A stretch of DNA of 14,776 bases from a candidate division SR1 bacterium (GTDB lineage: Bacteria; Patescibacteriota; Gracilibacteria; Absconditabacterales; Absconditicoccaceae): NCBI GenBank assembly GCA_007116275.1, contig SKIU01000080.1:1-14776 (forward strand), in the 5' to 3' direction. A model generated the notes under the pieces. The model did not search any database, was not told the DNA's origin, and saw nothing but the letters and a program-made list of their open reading frames with translations. Shown piece by piece: positions 6,661 through 14,337 of the stretch (its first letter is position 1; each line of letters begins with the position of its first letter). Both the position numbers and the translations under genes were made by a program.

Positions 6661-8412
6661 ATGGAACAGTGATTATTTTCATGGTGGGATTTGTTAGGAT
6701 GACTTGCTTTGTTCTTGTTTGGTATCCATATTTTTTCTGATAGTATTAAACAAGTCTGAAGCATTGCTCTGAAAAGATTTCTTCGTACAACGACGAGTAC
6801 TCCTATTAAGGGTATTTTTTCTGGTACCTTGGTTACAGCTATTTTGCAAAGTAGTACCGTCGTTACTGTTATGATATTGGGTTTTGTTTGAGCAAATTTG
6901 ATTACCCTGTGAAGTGCGATATGAGCAATGGTTGGTGCAAGTATTTGAACTACAATGACTTCTTGGATTATCGCTGTTTTGTGATTTAAGCTTGATATTG
7001 CTGTGATTGCATTACCTATCATTACTATAGCATGATTTTCTATTTTTATCTTTTCTAAGTATAGAAAACTCAAATATGCAGCTTTGTTTTTGTTTGGATT
7101 TGGATTGTTGTTGTTTGGTCTAGATATGATGAAAGATAGTATTGGTGCTTTGCAAGAAGTCTTTGATATGTCGGCATATTTGCATCTTCCTTCGATTGGA
7201 TTTATTTTTTTGGGTATGCTACTTACTATTATTTTACAATCTAGTAGTGCAACCAATGCTATTACTATCACTTCAGTTAGTACAGGACTTATACCTCTTC
7301 CTATAGGTATGATGATGATATTATGATCACATATGTGAACATCATTTACATCGGTTATTATTTGATTGGTAGGAACTAGAACTCAAAAACAAGTAGCTAG
7401 TGTGCATGTTGTTTTTAATGTTTTTGCCGCGCTTGTGTGATTTGCTTTGATCCAGCCATTCTTTTGGTTTATGGCTCAAATTTTAGGTATTGCAGCAGAT
7501 GATGTTATTGGTTTAGCCATATTTCATACATGATTTACTCTTATATGAGCTATTCTTTTTTTCCCCATGATACCTGCTCTATATCGTTTTCTTGAAAAAA
7601 TATTTGTGGAGAAAAGGTCTCTATATCTTTCTGTGATGGATGTGGATAAGGATGATGTGGATACCTGATTGATTGCCTGTCGTCAAGATATTGTTGCTTT
7701 AGCTAAAGATGTGCTGCAGTATAATGTATCATTGTTTCATATAGATTATCATAAATTGGTACAGAAAGACCTTGATTACTCTTTTGAGCAATATAGTTTG
7801 AATATCGATGCTTTGGATAAGATGTATGAGCATATTAAACTAACTGAGGCACACCTTATTCAGTATTGTATACATTTGCAGTACAACGATGAAGATAAAC
7901 TTTTTTCTGCAAGAGTTGTAGAGTTTAATTATGCTATCATGCAATTTTTACAGTCTGCAAAGATGCTCAAAGATATTAGTCATAACATAGAGGAAGTTGT
8001 TCGGTCTGAAAAAGCAGAACTACAAAAGCAGGCTGCCTCTTTTGCTGGGAGAATATGGAATATGTATGTAGATGTATTAGATATTTTTGCTTTGGATGAT
8101 CATGGACAGCAGTATATACAACTATTCCAATTATTTCGTCAGTTGAAAATAGATGATAGAAAGTACCTTACGATCATTCATGATTTGGTTGATGCTAATG
8201 TGGTTTCTGCTGAGGAACTTAGTGATCTTCTTAGAGTAAACCGTTATGTGTACAATTCTTCTAAGAGTTATCTTCTTGCTATGAGAGAGTTGTTGTTGGT
8301 AAGAAAGGAAAGAGATGTTATGGAACAACAGGTTGATAAAGATGTGGAAGGAGTTATTCCTGTATTGACTCGTGACGATGTGTCCGTAGAAGATATCATC
8401 CAAGGATCATAA
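6661..8412 (+). CDS. Na/Pi-cotransporter family protein with PhoU-like C-terminal domain
   Basis: This frame encodes 583 aa with 16 UGA codons, mostly on glycines in membrane helices. The two inverted halves of the Na+/phosphate cotransporter fold (PF02690) are clear. Each has the QSS motif: TAILQSSTVVTV with Q63-S64-S65 and TIILQSSSATNAI with Q193-S194-S195; these form the substrate and sodium sites. About eight or nine membrane helices end near residue 325. The soluble remainder is all-helical and PhoU-like (for example RQDIVALAKDVLQYN, EYLRVN-type helices), as in bacterial YjbB/NptA proteins. It probably moves phosphate across the inner membrane, in or out; YjbB of E. coli exports it. The gene's last 59 bases overlap the convergent lgt gene. 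In the standard code it would appear as many fragments. Confidence 0.9.
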
Positions 8413-9205
8413 ATATAATAAAGAAATATTGGCTTTTGGTAAACAATCGAATGAATTCTGACTGGCTATCTACTCTGATATACTCTAAGAAAAATCTTAT
8501 AAATCCATAACTTGCAATAAATAATGCGCTAATTCTTCCTGGTATTATGGTTTTTTTGTATATGATATGATGGAGCATCATTCATCCACATAGCAAGAGC
8601 ATGATAAATCATTCAAAAAATGCGCTAATAAAGTTGGTGTTGAGTCTTAGTTGGTTGTCTATAGTTTCGTAGATATAGAAAATATTTCGTTCTGTGGCTA
8701 GTTGTATAAGGTTTGGTGATAGTCATCGAAAATGTTCTGTTACGATGATACCATATATTTCTTGATTGAGAAAGTTTCCTATTCTTCAGAGAATTATCCC
8801 AAATGGTGCAATGCTGAGAATGCTATCAAAAAGTACAAGTAAATCTACTTTTCCCCATTTTTTCTTATATCATCGTATACTTATAGCCAATACTACTCCA
8901 ATCATTCATCCGATAAACGACATTCCTCACTGCCATACAGCAAGTATTTCTCCGATGTTTTGCGCAAAGTATGCTCGATCATAAATAAGTACATATCCCA
9001 GTCTTCCACCAAACATTACTCCTATAATAATGAGTATCAGTAAGGTATCTATATCCTTTGTTAATGCTTCTTGTATTTTGGGATGGTTATCGAGGACTTT
9101 ACTTTTTCCTATAAAATATAGTACGATATATCATACAATAAAACTTATCAAATACATAATGCCATATCGGTAGACATCATGTCAGAATAGTGAGAATGCA
9201 ATCAT
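8354..9205 (-). CDS. lgt: Prolipoprotein diacylglyceryl transferase (Lgt)
   Basis: This frame gives 283 aa with ten UGA codons and about seven membrane helices. Lgt transfers diacylglycerol from phosphatidylglycerol to the lipobox Cys of prolipoproteins in the inner membrane. Diagnostic segments are GVMFGGRLGYVLIYD (63-76), VWQGGMSFIGGMIG (90-103), the Lgt signature GRIGNFLNQEIYG starting at 140 with essential Arg141 and a UGA-encoded Gly140, and near the C-terminus SYGFIRFFLEYIR-like residues (ASYGFIRFFLEYIRVD) holding the second essential Arg. The last UGA (8396-8398) is followed by 13 more codons to TAA at 8354-8356. The start ATG at 9203-9205 is the first in frame after an upstream TAA. 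It lies 39 bases after the coiled-coil gene, at the end of the serS run. Confidence 0.92.
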
Positions 9206-9244
9206 TATGTGTGAGTATAAGAGTAAAATATATCTTTTGTGTTA

Positions 9245-10468
9245 TTATCGTCAAGGTATTTGGAACTGTGATGGATCGCCATAGAATGTTTGGAATATGG
9301 TTTCGATGCTTTGGATCGGATTGTAATTATTTTTCTTGATCTGCATCATCGTATCGAGCCGTTGTTTGTTTATCTGATATGTTTCTTGTAATATGGTTTC
9401 TTCTTCCTCAGTCAATGGAATATATTGGGGTGTAGATGAGCTGGATTCTGATTGTTCTTCATTCTGATTTGGTTCTTGTGGCTCTGGTTCTGCTTGGTTT
9501 TCATTTTCTTGATCTTGTTCTTGTGTGCTTTGTTCAAGATTGTTGAGTAGTTGTTGGAGTGTTTGTTCTGTTTCTTGATTGCTGAGTGTATCGTCTTGTG
9601 CCTGTGCGCACATTTGCTCAAGTAGATTTGTTTGGTTAGTTTCCAGTGCTTGTTGTGTAAGATTATATGTTTGTTGTAGTTGTGTGAGTTTTGACTGTGT
9701 TTCTGTTGTATCACGTAATAGTGGTTTGATCTCTGTATTTAAACACTGCTCTGGTTGCTCAAGATAATCGGCATAGATATATTGGTATTTTCTTTCTTGC
9801 TCTTGTATCGTATTTTTGGTTGTTTGTAATGATTGCTTTGTTTGTTGCATGGTATCGGTGATTGCCTGTACGCACTCCTCTCCTATGTTGGATGTTAATG
9901 TTTCTTGTGTATCTTGTATATACTGTAATTGGTCGTTGATGCTTTCTTGTATAGTACCTAATTGTGTACTAATAGCAGTAAGATCTTGGAGTAAGGTTCA
10001 AAAATCGTCAATACAAATATGTACTTGACTGGCTGTGTGCGTCATGCGATTGATAGTATAGTTGTCTTGTATACGTTTTTGGAGGTGTATGTTGTTGGTT
10101 GTTTCTGCTGCTATGAGAAAATCTTCTTGTGCTTCTTTTCGTAGTTCTTGACTTTGTTCATACTCTTTTTCTTGGAATAGACTGTATGCTTGGATGGTAC
10201 GTAAGGTTCAGCGATTGTATAAGTCTTTGGCTGTTTGTGTAGGTATAGTGTGTATCGCTTGAGTGATGTTTCATTCACGTAGTGCATATTGTGTATCAAG
10301 AAGTTTTTGTTGTCTATCGGTTACTATAGTATTGGATGTTTGTATCGTGTTTGGGTTGTAAAAAAAATTGTCGGTGTGTTGTCGTTTGGGTCGTTGTGTT
10401 ATAACATAGATGATTGCTATGATGGCAACTCATATACTTATGAGAGTCTTGAGTACCAGTTTATTCAT
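9245..10468 (-). CDS. Membrane-anchored, Gln-rich coiled-coil protein
   Basis: This 407-aa frame has five UGA codons. An uncleaved signal-anchor helix (LVLKTLISIGVAIIAIIYVI, about residues 4-23) precedes a long extracytoplasmic part. Residues 40-310 are Gln/Thr-rich helices with coiled-coil character, including TPR-like phrases (LYNRGTLRTIQAYSLFQEKE). A Gln/Glu/Pro/Asn/Ser low-complexity linker covers about 314-352, and the last 50 residues (PLTEEEETILQETYQINKQR onward) form another helix pair. Three Cys are spread out. I recognise no named family, though anchor-plus-coiled-coil proteins are common in this group of bacteria. It lies 25 bases after serS and 39 before lgt, so all three are probably one transcript. 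The final codons after the last UGA are Arg then TAA. Confidence 0.7.
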
Positions 10469-10493
10469 ATCTGTATAATAGATAAATTTGGGT

Positions 10494-11771
10494 TTATCCA
10501 ATCTGTTTTTGTCCGTGCATATATGGTTGTAGTATCTCTGGGATGGTTATTTTGCCGTCTTTGGTTTGGTTGTTTTCTATGATAGCTATAAGCATTCTTG
10601 CCATGGCACATGCTGTGGCGTCGTTCATGTGTATGTATTCTGTTTCTCCATTTGTTTTTTTGACTTTGATGTTGAGACGACGAGATTGGTAATCTGTCAT
10701 AAGATCAGATGTATGTGTTTCTCTGTAGGCATCTTGTCCAGGCATGTAGGTGTTGATATCTATCTGGTTGTAATCTGGTTTTCCCATATCTCCTGTACAT
10801 ATTTGCATTACTTGATAGGGTAGATCAAGTTTTTGGAGTAGGTATTCTTGGATGGCGACAATGAGCTTTTGTTCTTCTTCGCTGGTAGCTGCTGTACTAA
10901 ATATTTCCATTTCTATCTTGTCAAACTGATGTTGCCTAAATATTCCTCTCGTATCTTTCCCGTATGTTCCCGCTTCTCTTCTAAATGCTGGTGTGTTTGC
11001 TATATAACGGATGGGTAGTTGTGTTTCATCGAGGGTTTCGTTCATGTGTATTGGTCATAAACTATGCTCCGCTGATCCAATCATCATGTACTTATCATCA
11101 GGAAATACAAATCTATCGTCCATAGGATGGAGTCTTCCCATTTTTTCTGCGGTATCAAAATTGATCATCAGTGGTGGGATCACTGGTGTAAATGGTTTGG
11201 CTGTAGTGTTGAGTTTGTTGTCTTGTATGATTTGTTGAAGAGTTTGTTCGTTAGTTACTGTATCGAATATTAGTTGTGTGATAGCGTTTTGTAGTAGGAC
11301 AATATCTCCTTTGAGATAGACAAATCTTGCTCCTGTTACTTGTGCAGCTTTTTCTTTGTCTATGATTCACAGTGTTGTTCATAGTTCTTCGTGGTCTTTG
11401 ATCGGGAAATCGAATGTTCTCGGTATTCCAACAGTTTTGATAATAATATTTTCATTTTCATCTTTTCCTACTGGTACATTAGGGTGAATTAGGTTTGGGA
11501 GTGTATATAAGAGTTCCTGTAGTTTTGTTTTTGTTTGGTTAAACTCCTCCTCTGTTGGTTTTATTTGTTCTTTGAGTGCTTTTGCTTGGTCGTATTGTTG
11601 TTGTTGTGCGTGTTCTTTTTGTTGGTGTTTGAGTTGGTCGATTTGGAGTTGGAGTGTTTTTCTCTTCTCATCGAGTGCGAGTACTTGATCTACGTCAATG
11701 TTGAGTTGTCTATTTTTGCACATTGTTTTATATGCTTGTGTGTTTTCACGTAATTTTTGTATATCGATCAT
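10494..11771 (-). CDS. serS: Seryl-tRNA synthetase
   Basis: This frame gives 425 aa, close to the usual 420-430, with three UGA codons. The N-terminal 110 residues form the long helical arm that grips tRNA-Ser (DVDQVLALDEKRKTLQLQID onward), here unusually Gln-rich. The class II catalytic core follows: GARFVYLKGD, PVIPPLMI, then MMIGSAEHSLGPIHMNETL (the Gly after SL is UGA), motif 2 at about 263-280 (FRREAGTYGKDTRGIFRQHQ), LMTDYQSRRLNI, and motif 3 NDATACAMARMLIAIIENNQ near the end, followed by DGKITIPEILQPYM. The motif 3 Gly-to-Ala/Thr changes resemble those of Thermus-type SerRS. It charges tRNA-Ser (and tRNA-Sec where present) in the cytosol, and heads the three-gene run ending in lgt. Confidence 0.96.
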
Positions 11772-11791
11772 TGGTAGATGTTATGGTTTAA

Positions 11792-11812
11792 AGCTCTTAG
11801 CTATTAGCTTTT
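11792..11812. repeat. Heptamer triplet (AGCTCTT, AGCTATT, AGCTTTT)
   Basis: Three consecutive 7-base units AGCT(C/A/T)TT lie in the divergent gap between serS and the resolvase-like gene. They are followed by a hairpin-capable stretch, GCACATATATTGTGTGC, and a partial repeat of the unit near 11840. The unit length matches the GTTGCAA arrays elsewhere in the window, but the sequence differs. Confidence 0.5.
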
Positions 11813-11815
11813 GGC

Positions 11816-11832
11816 ACATATATTGTGTGCAA
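11816..11832. repeat. Short hairpin GCACA..TGTGTGC in serS upstream region
   Basis: Seven base pairs including one G-U pair and a 3-base loop can form from GCACATATATTGTGTGC. It would lie in the 5' region of the serS message and might be an operator or simply a decayed repeat. Confidence 0.3.
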
Positions 11833-11870
11833 CTAAACTTTTAGCTCTCTTGGTTGTAATTTGTTTATTG

Positions 11871-12296
11871 ATGTATATTGTTGGTAATAATTTGCTTTAT
11901 CTTTACAATGCAAAAATGGAACAAAATGTTTTGTGGGCGGTTGCTTTTGTCCTTATGTGATTGATAATCGGGTATCTGTTGGCAAAAATATATTTTCTTT
12001 TGCAGATGAGAAAGTTGCGTCAATCATCGGTCAAACAATCGCGTCATGTTGTGATGTGACAGGTAAGTGAGCAATTGGCTCCTTTGTTGCCTGATTTTCC
12101 GTATCATTATAAAGATGCGATGTTTTTGGGGAAGGGGGTTGATTATATTATATTTGATGGTTTGCATCGTGGAAAAGTAGATAATATTGTTTTTTTGGAA
12201 GTGAAAAGTGGTGTTTCGCAATTGAATAAAAATGAGAGAATGATAAAAGATGCAGTTATCTCTGGAAAGCTGCGTTATGATATATGGAGGATCTAG
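11871..12296 (+). CDS. Membrane-anchored Holliday-junction-resolvase-like nuclease
   Basis: This frame encodes 141 aa with two UGA codons and ends in TAG. A membrane helix lies at about residues 18-38 (VLWAVAFVLMGLIIGYLLAK), followed by a basic stretch (LRQSSVKQSRHVVMGQVSEQ). The nuclease-like domain shows PDFPYHYKDAMFLGKGVDYI with Asp91, then NIVFLEVKSGVSQLN with Glu110 and Lys112: the D-x(n)-E-x-K core of PD-(D/E)XK enzymes. This is the layout of the family described as secreted or membrane endonucleases distantly related to archaeal Holliday junction resolvase (PF10107). A role in processing DNA at the membrane, perhaps during uptake, is inferred. An inner ATG at 11916 would shorten the N-terminus but keep the anchor. 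The stop codon's last base is the first base of a heptamer array. Confidence 0.8.
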
Positions 12297-12323
12297 ATAC
12301 AAGATGCAAGTTGCAAGTTACAA
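12296..12323. repeat. Heptamer array 1 (4 x 7 bases)
   Basis: Units GATACAA, GATGCAA, GTTGCAA and GTTACAA run without gaps for 28 bases between the convergent resolvase-like and VanW genes, starting at the last base of the resolvase stop codon. The unit consensus is G(A/T)T(G/A)CAA, shared with arrays at 13855 and 14504. Confidence 0.85.
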
Positions 12324-12338
12324 GAATTAATTTCTTGT
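12320..12338. terminator. Hairpin at the convergent gene ends
   Basis: ACAAGAA (12320-12326) and TTCTTGT (12332-12338) form 7-base arms around five bases. They cover the VanW stop codon and the end of heptamer array 1. It could act as a weak terminator in either direction; there is no good T-run. Confidence 0.3.
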
Positions 12339-13424
12339 ATAGTTTTGTCTTGTATAACGAGTAGGAAATTGGATAGGTGTTTCTACTGGTTTGTTTGTGT
12401 ATATATCATAGACCGTTTTTGTGAGGTTGGTCCTTAATCTTGTTTCTCGTTCTCTTTGTATTTGTACTCAGTTTCTTGTCTTGTATGGGGATATTGCGAC
12501 CAAGTAGTCATATCCTTCACCTTGTATTACTCTAAAATATAATCAGCGATCGTTATCGTTTCTTATTTCAAGTTGTTTGTTCATCTCGTATATTGTCGCA
12601 TCATCACCAGTAATATCATTCCCGTAATAGAGAGACCATCGTTCGCTATGTCCATGTCTTTGTGTGACGGTGATATGTGGCGCCAATAGTGATACTCTAA
12701 ATAATTGTGATGCTGATCAGCATACTCATGAATAAAATCTAAGGTGTTGGGGTCCAGTTCATGTACAATAATCTAGTCATGTGATGTGTCTATTGAAATT
12801 GAGCATCTCTCCTGGGTATAAGAATAATCTATCAAGGCTGTGTAGTCCAATAGTGTAGTTTCTGAGCGTGCATCCTCTACGCATAGATGTATCGTTGTAG
12901 CTTACATAAAATGTGAATGAGTCTGCAAGAATTTGTGCAATAATATATTTGGGGATTTTTATGCGATCATTTTCTATACTATGAAATGTTGCGATAGCTT
13001 TGTGTGCTTGTGAGTTTTGTAATGCTAGAAAATCAAATGCAAGTTTATCGTGGTATATGGGTGTAGTCCCATCATACTTGAATGACTCGGTAGCGGTGTT
13101 GTCGTATATATCGTTGAAACTAGAAATGCGATCTCGTATAAGGTCTACTGCGTCTGTAAATTGTATTTCAGGGAGTTTATTGTGAAATAAACAGATGGGT
13201 TCTATGTACAGATAGTTTTCATCTTGTTCTCGCTGATCGCATGGTTTGTCTTTGATAGATCTATATTCTCTTTTTAGTTTCTGCTCGTCTAGATTTATAT
13301 CAAATTTATTGACCGTCTGTAGATATCGAAGGTATTCATTGAAGTCGATATCATCATTGAGTGCAAAGGTTGGCGCTCGTGCCATCATAAGTCATATAAG
13401 GATGATTGCTATTTTTCTGTACAT
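12327..13424 (-). CDS. Secreted VanW-domain protein with variant core motif
   Basis: This frame gives 365 aa with seven UGA codons. It starts with a signal peptide (MYRKIAIILIGLMMARAPTFA, cleavage likely after Ala). Residues 25-190 form an N-terminal region without clear family. The VanW-type domain begins around 185 with CTLRNYTIGLHSLDRLFLYP, then PGEMLNFN at 204-211, SGVCGSASQLFR at 232-243, a V-T-Q-R-x-x-H-S segment, and DDATIYEMNKQLEIRN. In VanW proteins the central motif is typically GGGxCQxSTT; here the first and later residues differ although V-C is kept (Cys235), with an extra Cys220. VanW occurs in some vancomycin-resistance clusters but its biochemical function is unsettled; it is thought to act on the cell envelope. 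A consensus promoter lies upstream. Confidence 0.72.
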
Positions 13425-13453
13425 TCTACTTTTTTATTATATAAACTGTTTTT

Positions 13454-13482
13454 ATTATATTGACAAATGTTATTTTTGTCAA
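13454..13482 (-). promoter_or_regulatory. Consensus sigma70 promoter of the VanW gene
   Basis: Minus strand: TTGACA (13477-13482), a 17-base spacer and TATAAT (13454-13459), matching all 12 consensus bases. The expected RNA start is near 13447, leaving about 23 leader bases before the ATG at 13424. Confidence 0.75.
13460..13482. promoter_or_regulatory. Palindrome TTGACAAA-N7-TTTGTCAA over the promoter
   Basis: Eight-base perfect arms at 13460-13467 and 13475-13482 cover exactly the -35 box and spacer of the VanW promoter. A repressor bound here would block RNA polymerase. Part of the symmetry follows from the -35 sequence itself, but the second arm is not required for promoter function. Confidence 0.5.
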
Positions 13483-13578
13483 ATAATTGTGATTTTTTGT
13501 TTTTTTTTGGAAAAATACTGGATTATTAGTAGAGTTTCAGTAGTGTAGATATGATGTATTATTTATTTTGTGATTTGT

Positions 13579-14274
13579 ATGAAAAAACAGAATCTTATCT
13601 GGGTTATGGAGACTTTGGGGTCGTTGTACCCTGATGCGACAACAGAGCTACACTACTCTACTCCTTTTCAGCTATTGATCGCTGTAATTATGAGTGCGCA
13701 GGCGACAGATAGACAGGTAAATAAAGTAACTGCGACACTTTTTGTACATATTCGTGGTCCGCAGGACGTGATCGATATGGGTTATGATGCTTATGAAAAT
13801 GCTATCAGGTCTATCGGATTGTATAGATCAAAGGCAAGAAATATATGGAAGTTAGTTACAAGTTGAAAGTTGCAAGTTGTAAGTTTGGAAGATTTAAATG
13901 AGGAGGAAAAGAAAGTGTATAATGATTGGGGATATGTGATACCGAGTGATATCAATGCCTTGATGCAGTTACCAGGCGTTGGCGAAAAGACAGCCAAAGT
14001 GGTAGCCCATGTGTTGTATAATAAGCCGGTGATTGCTGTTGATACGCATGTGCATAGGGTTTGTAATAGATTGGGTATTGTTAAAACCAAACACCCTCTC
14101 CAGACATCAAAGTTGCTTGAAAAAAAGATACCAGATGACTATAAGCGTATCGCACATCATTGTTTTATCTTATTTGGGAGGTATCACTGCGTTGCAAGGA
14201 ATCCAAAGTGTGCAACCTGTCCAGTATCGAAGGTGTGTGCGTATTATAAGAAAATTAAAAAAAATTCTTTGTAA
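13579..14274 (+). CDS. nth: Endonuclease III with an in-frame repeat insertion
   Basis: This frame gives 231 aa against about 211 in E. coli. The HhH motif LPGVGEKTAKVV sits at 131-142 with the catalytic Lys137, the catalytic Asp155 is in VDTHVHRVCNRLG, and the [4Fe-4S] ligands C204-x6-C211-x2-C214-x5-C220 are intact. The enzyme excises oxidised pyrimidines and nicks the abasic site. Between KARNI and LPGVG there are 41 residues instead of 24; the surplus includes residues 93-102, encoded by heptamer array 2. The only UGA codon (13864-13866, residue 96) lies in that array; every other Gly uses GGN. The insertion falls in a helical linker before the HhH and probably does not destroy the active site. 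With the standard code the gene would look split in two at this point. Confidence 0.93.
13855..13882. repeat. Heptamer array 2 (4 x 7 bases), inside nth
   Basis: Units GTTACAA, GTTGAAA, GTTGCAA and GTTGTAA span 28 bases. They are translated in frame as part of nth and include its sole UGA codon. Confidence 0.85.
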
Positions 14275-14281
14275 ATAATCC

Positions 14282-14316
14282 TGGATTCTTCACCCGCTTT
14301 GCGGGTTCAGAATGAC
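14282..14316. repeat. Hairpin element 1, TGGATTC...GAATGAC
   Basis: This 35-base element starts with TGGATTC and ends with GAATGAC; ACCCGC/GCGGGT form the core stem around a TTT loop. It lies just after the nth stop, 8 bases on, and could also stop transcription. Its ends are identical to those of the element at 14554. Confidence 0.75.
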
Positions 14317-14326
14317 TTTATTTTTG

Positions 14327-14332
14327 TATAAT
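14327..14332 (+). promoter_or_regulatory. TATAAT -10 five bases before the PAP2 start
   Basis: A consensus TATAAT lies directly after hairpin element 1, with only CAAGT between it and the ATG at 14338. Transcription from it would give a nearly leaderless mRNA. No clear -35 is present, because that position falls in the hairpin element. Confidence 0.35.
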
Positions 14333-14337
14333 CAAGT

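Noticed and set aside
6645..7271. 208-codon open frame on the minus strand
   Set aside because: It lies opposite the transporter's membrane domain, has a low-complexity composition and no family resemblance. It is a shadow of the transporter gene.
9579..10028. Cys/Val-rich plus-strand frames of 62 and 70 codons
   Set aside because: They are complement artefacts of the Gln/Thr-rich coiled-coil gene.
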